Positions 1 through 7,169 of a stretch of DNA of 64,000 bases are shown piece by piece. The notes under the pieces are model-generated. The model was not told the DNA's origin, made no database searches, and saw nothing but the letters and a program-made list of their open reading frames with translations. The number at the start of each line of letters is the position of its first letter. Positions within the stretch are counted from its first letter, which is position 1. Source of the DNA: JAAOII01 sp965207705 (GTDB lineage Bacteria; Pseudomonadota; Gammaproteobacteria; CBDBNL01; JAAOII01); NCBI GenBank assembly GCA_965207705.1, contig OZ242292.1, forward strand, positions 248,001 through 312,000. The letters are read 5' to 3'. Both the position numbers and the translations under genes were made by a program.

Positions 1-440
1 CTACTATCATCCCCGCTGACGGAGCCACCTGCTGCATAAGATGACGTGATTTCAGCTCTCTGCCCATAACCAACCAGACCACCGACACTATTATCCCCGC
101 TAACATCACCCCCTGCTGCATAAGATGACGTGATGGTGGAAAAAGACCCATCACCAACCAGACCGCCGACCCAATCATTAATTCCGCTGACGGCACCACC
201 AGCCGCATAAGACGAGGTGATGGTCATAGATTCTCCCCCCTCACCAACCAGACCACCGACATCAGAAAGCCCGCTGACGGAGCCACCTGCTACATAAGAT
301 GACGTGATGGTGGCACTCGCCCCATAACCAACCAGACCGCCGACATTATTAGCCCCGCTGATGGAGCCACCTGCTGCATAAGATGATGTGATGGTGGCAC
401 CACCAGACCCATCACCAACCAGACCGCCGACATTATCACC
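1..440 (-). repeat. GLUG tandem repeat block, module 2
   Basis: At least five units of 84-90 bp recur, with the conserved word for VGGLVG seen at 77, 161, 251, 335 and 422, all in the same codon phase. They continue past the left edge. They are coding repeats inside the giant lipoprotein. Confidence 0.85.
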
Positions 441-3400
441 AGAGGCATCAACCGCTCCTTCTGCAGAACTATTGATAATCATCGCCCCTCCCTCCGCATA
501 ACCAACCAGCAGACCTACATTACGTCCGCCGTCGCTAAGGTTGCCAGAACGGATATGAATATTACGTAGAATAGAATCAGAACTGATTGCCCCAAACAAA
601 CCAGCCGCATTGGCATAACTGCCAGCAGGGTTTGTTATAGTAAGGTCGTTGATTGTGTGATTATTGCCATCAAAAATCGCATTTAAAAATTCAGTTGTAG
701 GGGAGCACTCGCCAGCTAAGGAGTCGTAGTTCACACATCTACCAATTGGCTGCCAGTTGGCATAAGTGGTAAGGTATATATCAGCAATCAGCTCATAGCC
801 GTTGCATGCTGTGATATCTCCAACCATGGTGCCATTGCCGCAGCCGTTGGCATTGCCGACACCTCCAGCACTACGTGTGAAATTACTGCCCCGCAGATTA
901 TGACGGCTCTGGTTAAGTTGTTGCGCCGTGGCAATCTCTATCAGTCCATTGCCATCGTCATCCACATCCACAAAATTATTTTCCCCATCATTATCATAGT
1001 CGGCATTAACAAGGATGTTGCGAATGGAGGGCGGCGCTCCTTCCCTGCCAGCATCGGGAACGCTTAATATCAAACTAACAGTAAAGTCGTAGCTTTCTCC
1101 TGTCTCTAGCCCGCTTATGTTGTGTTGAACTGTTTCATTGGCGTCTATTTTAGGACTGTCTGTTATTGGAGGGGCATCTTGTGGAATATTGGAACCGCTT
1201 ACTCGGTAGCTTATACTAATGCTTTCTATTTGCGCCTCAGGATTATTCCAGCCAAGAGTTACATAACTGTCGCCAGCAACCCCATATAATTCTGTGACTG
1301 ATAATACATCAGGAGTTGCGCTAATAGATGGCGCAGGTCCTACCATGCCGGCATCAGGGTCCATCAATGTCAAACCAACAGTGAAAGTATAGGATTGTCC
1401 GTTGGTTAAGCCGGTTATAGTTTCTTCCACATCCCGGGTGCCAGAAGTTGTTTGATCACTGATTCTTGTCATGAGCTCATCATCAGAACCAGTCCTTTTG
1501 TAGCTTATATCAATACTGGCTATTCGCACAACGCTATTATTGGGATTGTTCCAGCTAAGAGTTACATTGCCAGCGCCAGCAGCCGCCCGTAATTCTGAAA
1601 CCGCAAAGGCAGATAAAGTGCCATCATCAGGGAAAGCATCCGCATTATCTCCAACTCTATCACCATCTGTATCTACGCTCTCATTAGGGTCGGACGGGAA
1701 AGCATCCGTATTATTACCAACTCCGTCATTATCTGTATCAGTATCTTCTGTGGGATTTAGCGGTAAATCGTCAGCTGTATCCAAAATGCCATCATTATCA
1801 TCGTCTATATCTATTATGTCTAGCATACCATCACCATCAGAGTCGCGGTTGCATGTAAGGATTGGGTATTGAGTAGAATCACCAAAATACCAGGTGGGAT
1901 AACTAGTCCCAGGACACAAACCAGTCCATGTAGCATAAATGCCAGTGGTGTCTCTGGTTGTTTGCAATTCATTAGTGGTTTGGGGTGAGCCATAACTGTT
2001 TCCTGTTGAAGGAATAATAGTGACAGCGTCATCCCAATAGGAAGCGGTGATGTTGGCATCTGACCCATCCCCAACCAGACCGCCGACATCAGAAAGCCCG
2101 CTGACGGAGCCACCTGCTGCATAAGATGACGTGATGCGGGCACTCTGCCCCAAACCAACCAGACCGCCGACATCACTACCAGTCCCGCTGACGGCCCCAC
2201 CTGCCGCATAAGATGACGTGATGATGGCACCAAGCCCATCACCAACCAGACCGCCGACATCATTGCCAGTCCCACTAACATCACCACCTGCCGCATAAGA
2301 TGATGTGATGGTGGCATACAGCCCAAAACCAACCAGACCGCCGACATCAAAACCCCCGCTGACAGCCCCACCTGCCGCATAAGATGACGTGATTTCAGCG
2401 CCCCCCAGACCATTATTAGCACTACCAACCAGACCGCCGACACTATCACCATCTCCGCTGACGGCGCCACCTGCCGCATAAGATGACGTGATGGTCATAG
2501 AGCTACCCCCATCACCAACCAGACCGCCGACTCTACGATCCCCGCTGACGGCGCCACCTGCCGCATAAGATGACGTGATGGTGGCTCCATCCCCATCACC
2601 AACCAGACCGCCGACATCATTGCCAGTCCCACTAACATCACCACCTGCCGCATAAGATGACGTGATGATGGATTCAAACCCATAACCAACCAGACCGCCG
2701 ACATTATTACCATCTCCGCTGACGGCGCCACCTACCGCATAAGATGACGTGATGCGGGCACTCCGCCCATCACCAACCAGACCGCCGACATTATTGCCAG
2801 AGGCATCAACCGCTCCCTCTGCGGAACTATTGATAATGCTTGCTCCCTGTGCATAACCAACCAGCAGACCTACATTACGTCCGCCGTCGCTAATATTGCC
2901 AGAACGGATATGAATATTACGTAGAATAGAATCAGCGTGGATTGCCCCAAACAAACCACTCGCGTTGTCATAACTGCCATCATGGTTTGTTATAGTAAGG
3001 TCGTTGATTGTGTGATTATTGCCATCAAAAATCGCATTGAAAAATTGGGTTGTAGGGGAGCAAGTGATAAGACCGCTATTGTAGTTCATGCATCTACCAA
3101 TTGGCTGCCAGTTAGTATAAGTGGTAAGGTATATATCAGCAATCAGCTCATAGCCATTGCATTCTGTGACACTTCCCCCATTGCCGCAGCCGTTGGCATC
3201 ACCGACACCTCCAGCACTGCGTGTGAAATTACTGCCTAACAGATTATGACGACTCTGGTTAAGTTGTTGCGCCGTAGCAATCTCTATCAGTCCATCACCG
3301 TCAGCATCCACATCCACATTATCTCCAACTCCATCACCATCTGTATCTACGCTCTGTGCACCGCCATCGCCTCCGCCATTCCCACCGCCAGCGCCATTCC

Positions 3401-3653
3401 CACCACCGCCGCTGCCAGCGCAGGCAGCAAGGAAAACCATAAGGGCACTCATAATAAGAATCGCGCTAATACGTTTTATTCTTGCAGTGAACCTCAGAGA
3501 GAATATTCTGGCTGCATCTATGATGGGAGCGATGGGGCTTGTTTCAATAGAAATCGGGGGTGTCTTACTTTGTGGATTGCCTTGTGAGTTGCCTTGTAGG
3601 TTGCCTTGCGAGTTGCGCTGTTGTGTAGCGGTCGTTAACATAGTGTTTCTCAT
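1..3653 (-). CDS. Giant GLUG-repeat lipoprotein, C-terminus beyond left edge
   Basis: One minus-strand frame stays open from an ATG at 3653 to base 1 (about 1,217 codons). Codon phase was checked at several repeat positions. The N-terminus has about 60 polar residues, then a hydrophobic stretch ending in a lipobox (VFLAAC, Cys about 78) and a Gly-rich linker, so it is probably an exported lipoprotein; the long pre-signal extension is odd. Two similar modules follow. Each has a Ca-binding-like DTDGDGVGDN or DYDNDGENN stretch, the phrase GLIEIATAQQLNQ, and tandem GLUG repeats of 28-30 residues (VGGLVG...ITSSYAAGG). Between the modules (about 1030-1900) lie Asp-rich thrombospondin-3-like repeats and two fibronectin-III-like domains. 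GLUG proteins are usually surface or secreted proteins, sometimes adhesive; adhesion here is inference. An alternative start is the ATG at 3641. Confidence 0.85.
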   Translation of the reverse strand, partial: MRNTMLTTATQQRNSQGNLQGNSQGNPQSKTPPISIETSPIAPIIDAARIFSLRFTARIKRISAILIMSALMVFLAACAGSGGGGNGAGGGNGGGDGGAQSVDTDGDGVGDNVDVDADGDGLIEIATAQQLNQSRHNLLGSNFTRSAGGVGDANGCGNGGSVTECNGYELIADIYLTTYTNWQPIGRCMNYNSGLITCSPTTQFFNAIFDGNNHTINDLTITNHDGSYDNASGLFGAIHADSILRNIHIRSGNISDGGRNVGLLVGYAQGASIINSSAEGAVDASGNNVGGLVGDGRSARITSSYAVGGAVSGDGNNVGGLVGYGFESIITSSYAAGGDVSGTGNDVGGLVGDGDGATITSSYAAGGAVSGDRRVGGLVGDGGSSMTITSSYAAGGAVSGDGDSVGGLVGSANNGLGGAEITSSYAAGGAVSGGFDVGGLVGFGLYATITSSYAAGGDVSGTGNDVGGLVGDGLGAIITSSYAAGGAVSGTGSDVGGLVGLGQSARITSSYAAGGSVSGLSDVGGLVGDGSDANITASYWDDAVTIIPSTGNSYGSPQTTNELQTTRDTTGIYATWTGLCPGTSYPTWYFGDSTQYPILTCNRDSDGDGMLDIIDIDDDNDGILDTADDLPLNPTEDTDTDNDGVGNNTDAFPSDPNESVDTDGDRVGDNADAFPDDGTLSAFAVSELRAAAGAGNVTLSWNNPNNSVVRIASIDISYKRTGSDDELMTRISDQTTSGTRDVEETITGLTNGQSYTFTVGLTLMDPDAGMVGPAPSISATPDVLSVTELYGVAGDSYVTLGWNNPEAQIESISISYRVSGSNIPQDAPPITDSPKIDANETVQHNISGLETGESYDFTVSLILSVPDAGREGAPPSIRNILVNADYDNDGENNFVDVDDDGNGLIEIATAQQLNQSRHNLRGSNFTRSAGGVGNANGCGNGTMVGDITACNGYELIADIYLTTYANWQPIGRCVNYDSLAGECSPTTEFLNAIFDGNNHTINDLTITNPAGSYANAAGLFGAISSDSILRNIHIRSGNLSDGGRNVGLLVGYAEGGAMIINSSAEGAVDASGDNVGGLVGDGSGGATITSSYAAGGSISGANNVGGLVGYGASATITSSYVAGGSVSGLSDVGGLVGEGGESMTITSSYAAGGAVSGINDWVGGLVGDGSFSTITSSYAAGGDVSGDNSVGGLVGYGQRAEITSSYAAGGSVSGDDS
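2040..2800 (-). repeat. GLUG tandem repeat block, module 1
   Basis: About nine units of roughly 81-90 bp encode VGGLVG-x-ITSSYAAGG repeats of the giant lipoprotein. Units are nearly identical at DNA level, so unequal recombination could change the copy number. Confidence 0.85.
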
Positions 3654-3761
3654 AATAAATATCTTTGTCGTGTAACAATTGTTTTACTAAAAATATTATA
3701 TGAAATAATTAGCAATAATTAACAATAATTCAATTAAAATCAATATTATTCATAATTTTTA

Positions 3762-3788
3762 TCATCGGTATGCTCGCAACATACCCCT
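3762..3788. repeat. Partial dispersed repeat with small hairpin downstream of trpD
   Basis: The phrase ATCGGTATGCTCGCAA is found here and again at about 4930. Read on the minus strand it folds as GGTATG-loop-CATACC just after the trpD stop. It may serve as a transcript 3' end, but no clear T-run follows. Confidence 0.4.
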
Positions 3789-4812
3789 ATGCTGATTGAC
3801 TCCATTTAACATAATCATCAAGTAATTTCAATGCCGCTCCTGAGGCAATAATCTCCTGGGCTTTGGCAACACCAGTTTTAATTGAATCGCTTATGCCGGC
3901 AATGTAAAGCGCCGCTCCAGCATTTAGAGCGACAGTAGTAGTTGCTGCTGCGTGTTTGTTTACAAGCGCTCCCTTCAGCATTGCTAAACTCGTAGTGGCA
4001 GAGTCGCAGCTTATGGATGACAAGGGATGATTATTCAGTCCAAAATCTTTTGCCTCAATTTGATACTCGCTAATATCCTTACCCTTTAATTCAACACAAT
4101 AGGTAGAGGCAGCTGGACTTATCTCGTCCATGCCATCAACAGAATGGACTATTAGCGCATGCTCAGCGCCAAGTTCTTGCAGTGCTTTGGCATATAAAGG
4201 CAACATTTCTTTAGCAAACACTCCTATAACTTGTCTTTTACAGCCCGCAGGGTTAGTCAGTGGTCCCAGCATATTAAATATAGTGCGCACTTTTAATTCT
4301 TGTCTGATGGGAGCTACGTATTTCATTGCTTGATGATGCAATGGAGCAAAAATAAAGCCAAACCCGATATCCTCAATTGATTTGGCTATGGCTTCAGGAG
4401 AAAGTTCAAGGTTGGCTCCCGCCTGTTTAAGTAGGTCAGCGCTGCCGCTACTACTGGATACCGATTTGTTGCCATGTTTAGCTACTTTTGCCCCGCCAGC
4501 AGCTGCTACAAAAGCAACAGCAGTAGATATATTGAAGGTTTGTTTGCCATCGCCGCCGGTGCCACAAGTGTCTATTAGATGGGGGGAAGCGGAGGCAGAA
4601 AGTGGAATTTTAGTTGATAGAGCGCGTAGCACTTTAACTGCCGCGCTAAGCTCACTGGCGCTGACGCCCTTGCTTCTCATTGCGGCAAGAAATGCGCCTA
4701 TCTGGGCTGCTGATAATTCGCCCTGCATTATGCTTTGCATAACCTCATGCATCTCAGTTGCTGTTAGGTCACACTGAGATAGTATTTTTTCCAGTATTAT
4801 TGGGTACTCCAC
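3787..4812 (-). CDS. trpD: Anthranilate phosphoribosyltransferase
   Basis: TrpD transfers phosphoribosyl from PRPP to anthranilate in tryptophan synthesis. The PRPP-binding loop CGTGGDGKQTFNIST and the KHGNKSVSSSSGSADLL motif are both present, as is the VRTIFNMLGPLTNP block. The frame extends upstream to 4869, but those residues come from a dispersed repeat (4831-4950). The GTG at 4812 gives 341 aa, close to the family norm, so I chose it. The gene stands alone, with no other trp gene in the window. It lies downstream of the sigma/anti-sigma pair on the same strand but is separated from them by the repeat, so co-transcription is doubtful. Confidence 0.93.
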   Translation of the reverse strand: MEYPIILEKILSQCDLTATEMHEVMQSIMQGELSAAQIGAFLAAMRSKGVSASELSAAVKVLRALSTKIPLSASASPHLIDTCGTGGDGKQTFNISTAVAFVAAAGGAKVAKHGNKSVSSSSGSADLLKQAGANLELSPEAIAKSIEDIGFGFIFAPLHHQAMKYVAPIRQELKVRTIFNMLGPLTNPAGCKRQVIGVFAKEMLPLYAKALQELGAEHALIVHSVDGMDEISPAASTYCVELKGKDISEYQIEAKDFGLNNHPLSSISCDSATTSLAMLKGALVNKHAAATTTVALNAGAALYIAGISDSIKTGVAKAQEIIASGAALKLLDDYVKWSQSA

Positions 4813-4830
4813 ACTCTTATTATAAATGAT

Positions 4831-4953
4831 GTAGGGGCGGAGGCATACATGAACCCCGCTTGTATTCATCCCCTCTTATATTCATCCCCCCCTGGCTCCG
4901 CCCGTAAAATGTATAACGCTTGCGATGCACCATCGGTATGCTCGCAATATCCC
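4831..4953. repeat. Dispersed composite palindromic element, expanded copy
   Basis: The left arm GTAGGGGCGGAGG (4831) and right arm GGCTCCGCCCG (4894) are separated by about 50 unrelated bases. The right arm continues into ACGCTTGCGATGCACCATCG and ATGCTCGCAA. Read on the other strand this matches the copy at 22434-22510 almost throughout, which defines a composite repeat of about 75 bp. Confidence 0.75.
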
Positions 4954-4973
4954 CCCCCGCTAACTATAAATGC

Positions 4974-5351
4974 CTAATAGTCAATTATCCAACCGTTAGC
5001 TATAATTTCCATAGCTGGCTCATAATAAGAAACCGCAGTCATATCTTCCACATAACTAAGGGCATTCTCTTCACTTATTGCCGGTGGAGTCCAGTAACTA
5101 AATGGCTGCGCCCAGTAAACTGCCAACAGCAGCAACATAGAAAACGCTGGTCCTAGTATTGGGTTGCGGGCAAAGGTTGCGACTATATTTGACCACAATA
5201 GAGCAAGCCCAGGAGCCCTCTCTTGTGTTTTGTCAATTATTATCGCGAACATTCTTTGTTCCCAATATTTTGTTGGCATGGGAACTGCATGCAACCGTTC
5301 TTTTAGCTTACCTTCCAACTTCTTATTTGGACTTTTCCTTTCTTTACTCAT
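4974..5351 (-). CDS. Small membrane protein, predicted anti-sigma factor
   Basis: This protein of about 125 aa has a charged, Lys-rich N-terminal half and a single hydrophobic segment (about residues 68-83 of the longer form, NPILGPAFSMLLLLAVYWA). A short C-terminal domain follows, probably periplasmic. It lies 69 bp downstream of an ECF sigma gene on the same strand, which is the usual position of a cognate anti-sigma factor. No zinc-binding HxxxCxxC motif is visible, so it is not a ZAS-type anti-sigma factor. The start is the ATG at 5351 (MSKERKS) or 5363. The role is inferred from position and topology only. Confidence 0.55.
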   Translation of the reverse strand: MSKERKSPNKKLEGKLKERLHAVPMPTKYWEQRMFAIIIDKTQERAPGLALLWSNIVATFARNPILGPAFSMLLLLAVYWAQPFSYWTPPAISEENALSYVEDMTAVSYYEPAMEIIANGWIIDY

Positions 5352-5432
5352 AATTTTATCCATAACTTCTCTTTAATCTCAATAATCTCAATCTTTCTAA
5401 TCTCCCTAATCATCAAAACTTATCAAAGCTCA

Positions 5433-6017
5433 TCAAAACACCTCCGTTATATCAATACCGTCTCTATTTAGTTTTGACTTCAACTCATTAATCCCCCGAT
5501 TAATGCATCCATCCACCGCCTTAGGGGAAATATTCAAAACAGTCCCTGCATCCTTATAACTCATCCCTTCTAAACGACATAAAACAATAGCCAAGCGCTG
5601 GTTCATAGATAAAGTCATCAATTGCTGCTGAATTATTTCTGCTAACTTTTCCCATTCTACATCCTTGTGCTGCGATTGAGGCGATTCCAAAATATCCTCC
5701 CAATCCTCAATTGCCACTGCTCTTTTCCGCTTATTCTTGCGGTAGCTATCAAGCGCCGCATTAAATACAACTCTATACAGCCAGGTGGTAAACTTTCCAC
5801 CGCGTCCTTCTTGCCATAAAAATGGTTTGGTCCATATCTTTAGCATAACTTCTTGCACGGTATCTTCTGCTAACTCTTTATTCGCTAAAATTCTATATGC
5901 CAATCTATAACATCTGCGTGAGTGGCGATTAACTAATATCCTAAAGGAATGCTCTTCTCCCTTCTTTATTCTCTCCAAAAGCTCGGCATCGCCTGCTTCA
6001 TCATTTACAAGATTCAC
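5433..6017 (-). CDS. ECF-type sigma-70 factor
   Basis: A 194-aa sigma factor with the two-domain ECF layout. Region 2 holds HSRRCYRLAYRILANKELAEDTVQEVMLKIW (in pieces: RLAYRIL, AEDTVQEVML) and FTTWLYRVVFNAALDSYRK. Region 4 holds LAIVLCRLEGMSYKDAGTVL and ISPKAVDGCINRGINELK. Regions 1 and 3 are absent, as expected of the class. The pair with the membrane protein downstream suggests envelope-signal control. An upstream EF-hand protein and a 100-bp inverted repeat (6022-6122) flank its start. The regulon is unknown. Confidence 0.88.
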   Translation of the reverse strand: MNLVNDEAGDAELLERIKKGEEHSFRILVNRHSRRCYRLAYRILANKELAEDTVQEVMLKIWTKPFLWQEGRGGKFTTWLYRVVFNAALDSYRKNKRKRAVAIEDWEDILESPQSQHKDVEWEKLAEIIQQQLMTLSMNQRLAIVLCRLEGMSYKDAGTVLNISPKAVDGCINRGINELKSKLNRDGIDITEVF

Positions 6018-6021
6018 AATA

Positions 6022-6122
6022 AGTCAATTAGGTGGGGCGATAAATTAGATTACTAAATGTTTGCACATAATTTACTAATATTAACACAATATTAGCACGC
6101 CCCACCTCAAACTCATTGACTT
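6022..6122. promoter_or_regulatory. Long inverted repeat upstream of the sigma gene
   Basis: AGGTGGGGCG (6030-6039) is matched by CGCCCCACCT (6098-6107). The outer words AGTCAAT and ATTGACT extend the symmetry. Inside lies a smaller palindrome, TAATATT-AACAC-AATATTA. It could be an operator, a transcript-end structure for the EF-hand gene, or a small MITE-like insertion. Confidence 0.45.
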
Positions 6123-6174
6123 GAGGCAAGTATAATTATATTGTTCTCATACTGCCTTTTATAACGGCTTTGGG

Positions 6175-6762
6175 TTACTGATTATAGCCGTTCCTATATC
6201 CACCTTTCCTGGAGTCACGGTTCTTACCTCTTTTCCCGTCATAGCGAGAACCAAAGTGTTTGCCCGCAAATCTGTTTCCCATAGTGGCAAACTCTTCTTG
6301 CGATAGGACGCCGTCTCCATTGGTGTCTGCTTGTTGGAAGTGCAACTGCATTGCTTCCGCGCGCATAACTTCACGTCCCAATTGACGCTCCTCAACAGAA
6401 ATAACTCCATCTTTGTCGCTATCAATAGAATTGAACCTACTAAGTGAATAATCTACAAACTCTTTTTTAGAGATCGCTTCATCACCATTCGCATCCAATC
6501 TTTTTAGCATCAAATTGAACTTTAAGTCGCGATTTTCATCACTACCGCTAAGCTCACTAACAGTGATTTTTCCGTCAGAGTTTTTGTCAAGACGGGAAAA
6601 ATGCTTTTCCGCAGATTTTTGAGAATCAGCGCGAGTTAACTTGCCGTCTTTGTCGCCATAACCTTTATGAAATCCAAAGGATAACGCAGAAGCATGACTG
6701 GATGCAGCCATAGCTAATGAACCAGTGACAAATAAAGCTATAAATATCTTGTATTTTTGCAT
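6175..6762 (-). CDS. Periplasmic EF-hand calcium-binding protein
   Basis: A 195-aa protein with a cleavable signal peptide (MQKYKIFIALFVTGSLAMAA, then SSHASA). It carries EF-hand loops of the DxDxDG type: DKDGKLTRAD, DKNSDGKITVSE, DANGDEAISKKE, DSDKDGVISVEE and DTNGDGVLSQEE. The C-terminus is basic and Gly/Arg-rich. It probably binds calcium in the periplasm. It sits 157 bp upstream of the ECF sigma gene on the same strand, which suggests a link to that signalling pair, but no direct evidence shows it is the sensor. Confidence 0.85.
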   Translation of the reverse strand: MQKYKIFIALFVTGSLAMAASSHASALSFGFHKGYGDKDGKLTRADSQKSAEKHFSRLDKNSDGKITVSELSGSDENRDLKFNLMLKRLDANGDEAISKKEFVDYSLSRFNSIDSDKDGVISVEERQLGREVMRAEAMQLHFQQADTNGDGVLSQEEFATMGNRFAGKHFGSRYDGKRGKNRDSRKGGYRNGYNQ

Positions 6763-6935
6763 AATAAATAAATATTTCTAATAATATAATAACTAATGCT
6801 TATATGTGTTAATAACACAAAATAATAATGCATATAATTGTTAATACGGATTTAACTAGTGTTATCCCCTGCGAATACACTAACAAAATCTATAATTATG
6901 GAAAATAATCTTAAATTCACAACATTATTGGGAAT

Positions 6936-7031
6936 ATGCTTGGAAAAGCGATTGGAGCCGCGATTGGGCGAGCGATTGGAGGAGCGGTTGGAGCAGCGAT
7001 TGGACGCGCTATTAGGCGTGCGACTTTGTAA
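6936..7031 (+). CDS. Possible 31-aa glycine-zipper micropeptide
   Basis: The region 6948-7019 is made of six 12-bp tandem units based on GCGATTGGAGCC. In one frame they encode AIGA-AIGR-AIGG-AVGA-AIGR-AIRR, a perfect four-residue GxxxG periodicity, with an ATG at 6936 and a TAA at 7029. The peptide would be a single amphipathic or membrane helix. The ribosome-binding site is weak (a GGGA just upstream). It may equally be the remnant of a larger glycine-zipper gene or a non-coding tandem repeat. Confidence 0.3.
   Translation: MLGKAIGAAIGRAIGGAVGAAIGRAIRRATL
6948..7019. repeat. 12-bp tandem repeat, six units
   Basis: Units: GCGATTGGAGCC, GCGATTGGGCGA, GCGATTGGAGGA, GCGGTTGGAGCA, GCGATTGGACGC, GCTATTAGGCGT. 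They are read in frame by the possible glycine-zipper ORF. The rest of the gap between the EF-hand gene and aroE (6763-7136) is AT-rich and shows nothing else apart from the aroE start duplication. Confidence 0.8.
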
Positions 7032-7068
7032 GCGGAGTAATCGGGGTAAGCGGGCAATTTTGAGGATA

Positions 7069-7169
7069 TAACTTATGAAGCAATTCGCCGTATTCGGCAA
7101 CTAACCAGTATAAGTAACCTGTAATATGTCTAACTTATGAAGCAATTCGCCGTATTCGGCAACCCAGTA
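7069..7169 (+). repeat. Direct duplication of the aroE start region
   Basis: TAACTTATGAAGCAATTCGC and the following CGTATTCGGCAAC occur at 7069-7101 and again at 7131-7163, 62 bp apart. The first copy has an inserted TAA before CCAGTA, so it reads MKQFAVFGN-stop (7075-7104). The second copy is the functional aroE start. Confidence 0.9.

Noticed and set aside
1820..2731. Two minus-strand open frames (219 and 78 codons) with HLMRQV repeats
   Set aside because: They are out-of-phase readings of the GLUG repeats; the codon phase of the long open frame from 3653 explains the repeats as VGGLVG units.
1..2800. Regular repeats suggesting a CRISPR array
   Set aside because: Units are 81-90 bp, have no unique spacers and are continuously coding.
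4813..4869. N-terminal extension of trpD
   Set aside because: The residues are translated from a dispersed repeat and do not belong to the TrpD fold; the GTG at 4812 gives the usual length.
6852..7100. Open frames of 70 (plus) and 82 (minus) codons rich in Arg, Ser and Asn
   Set aside because: They are alternative readings of the 12-bp tandem repeat; the AIGx frame is the only one with protein-like periodicity.
7075..7104. First ATG-AAG-CAA copy as the true aroE start
   Set aside because: It meets a TAA after nine codons; the second copy continues into the full enzyme.
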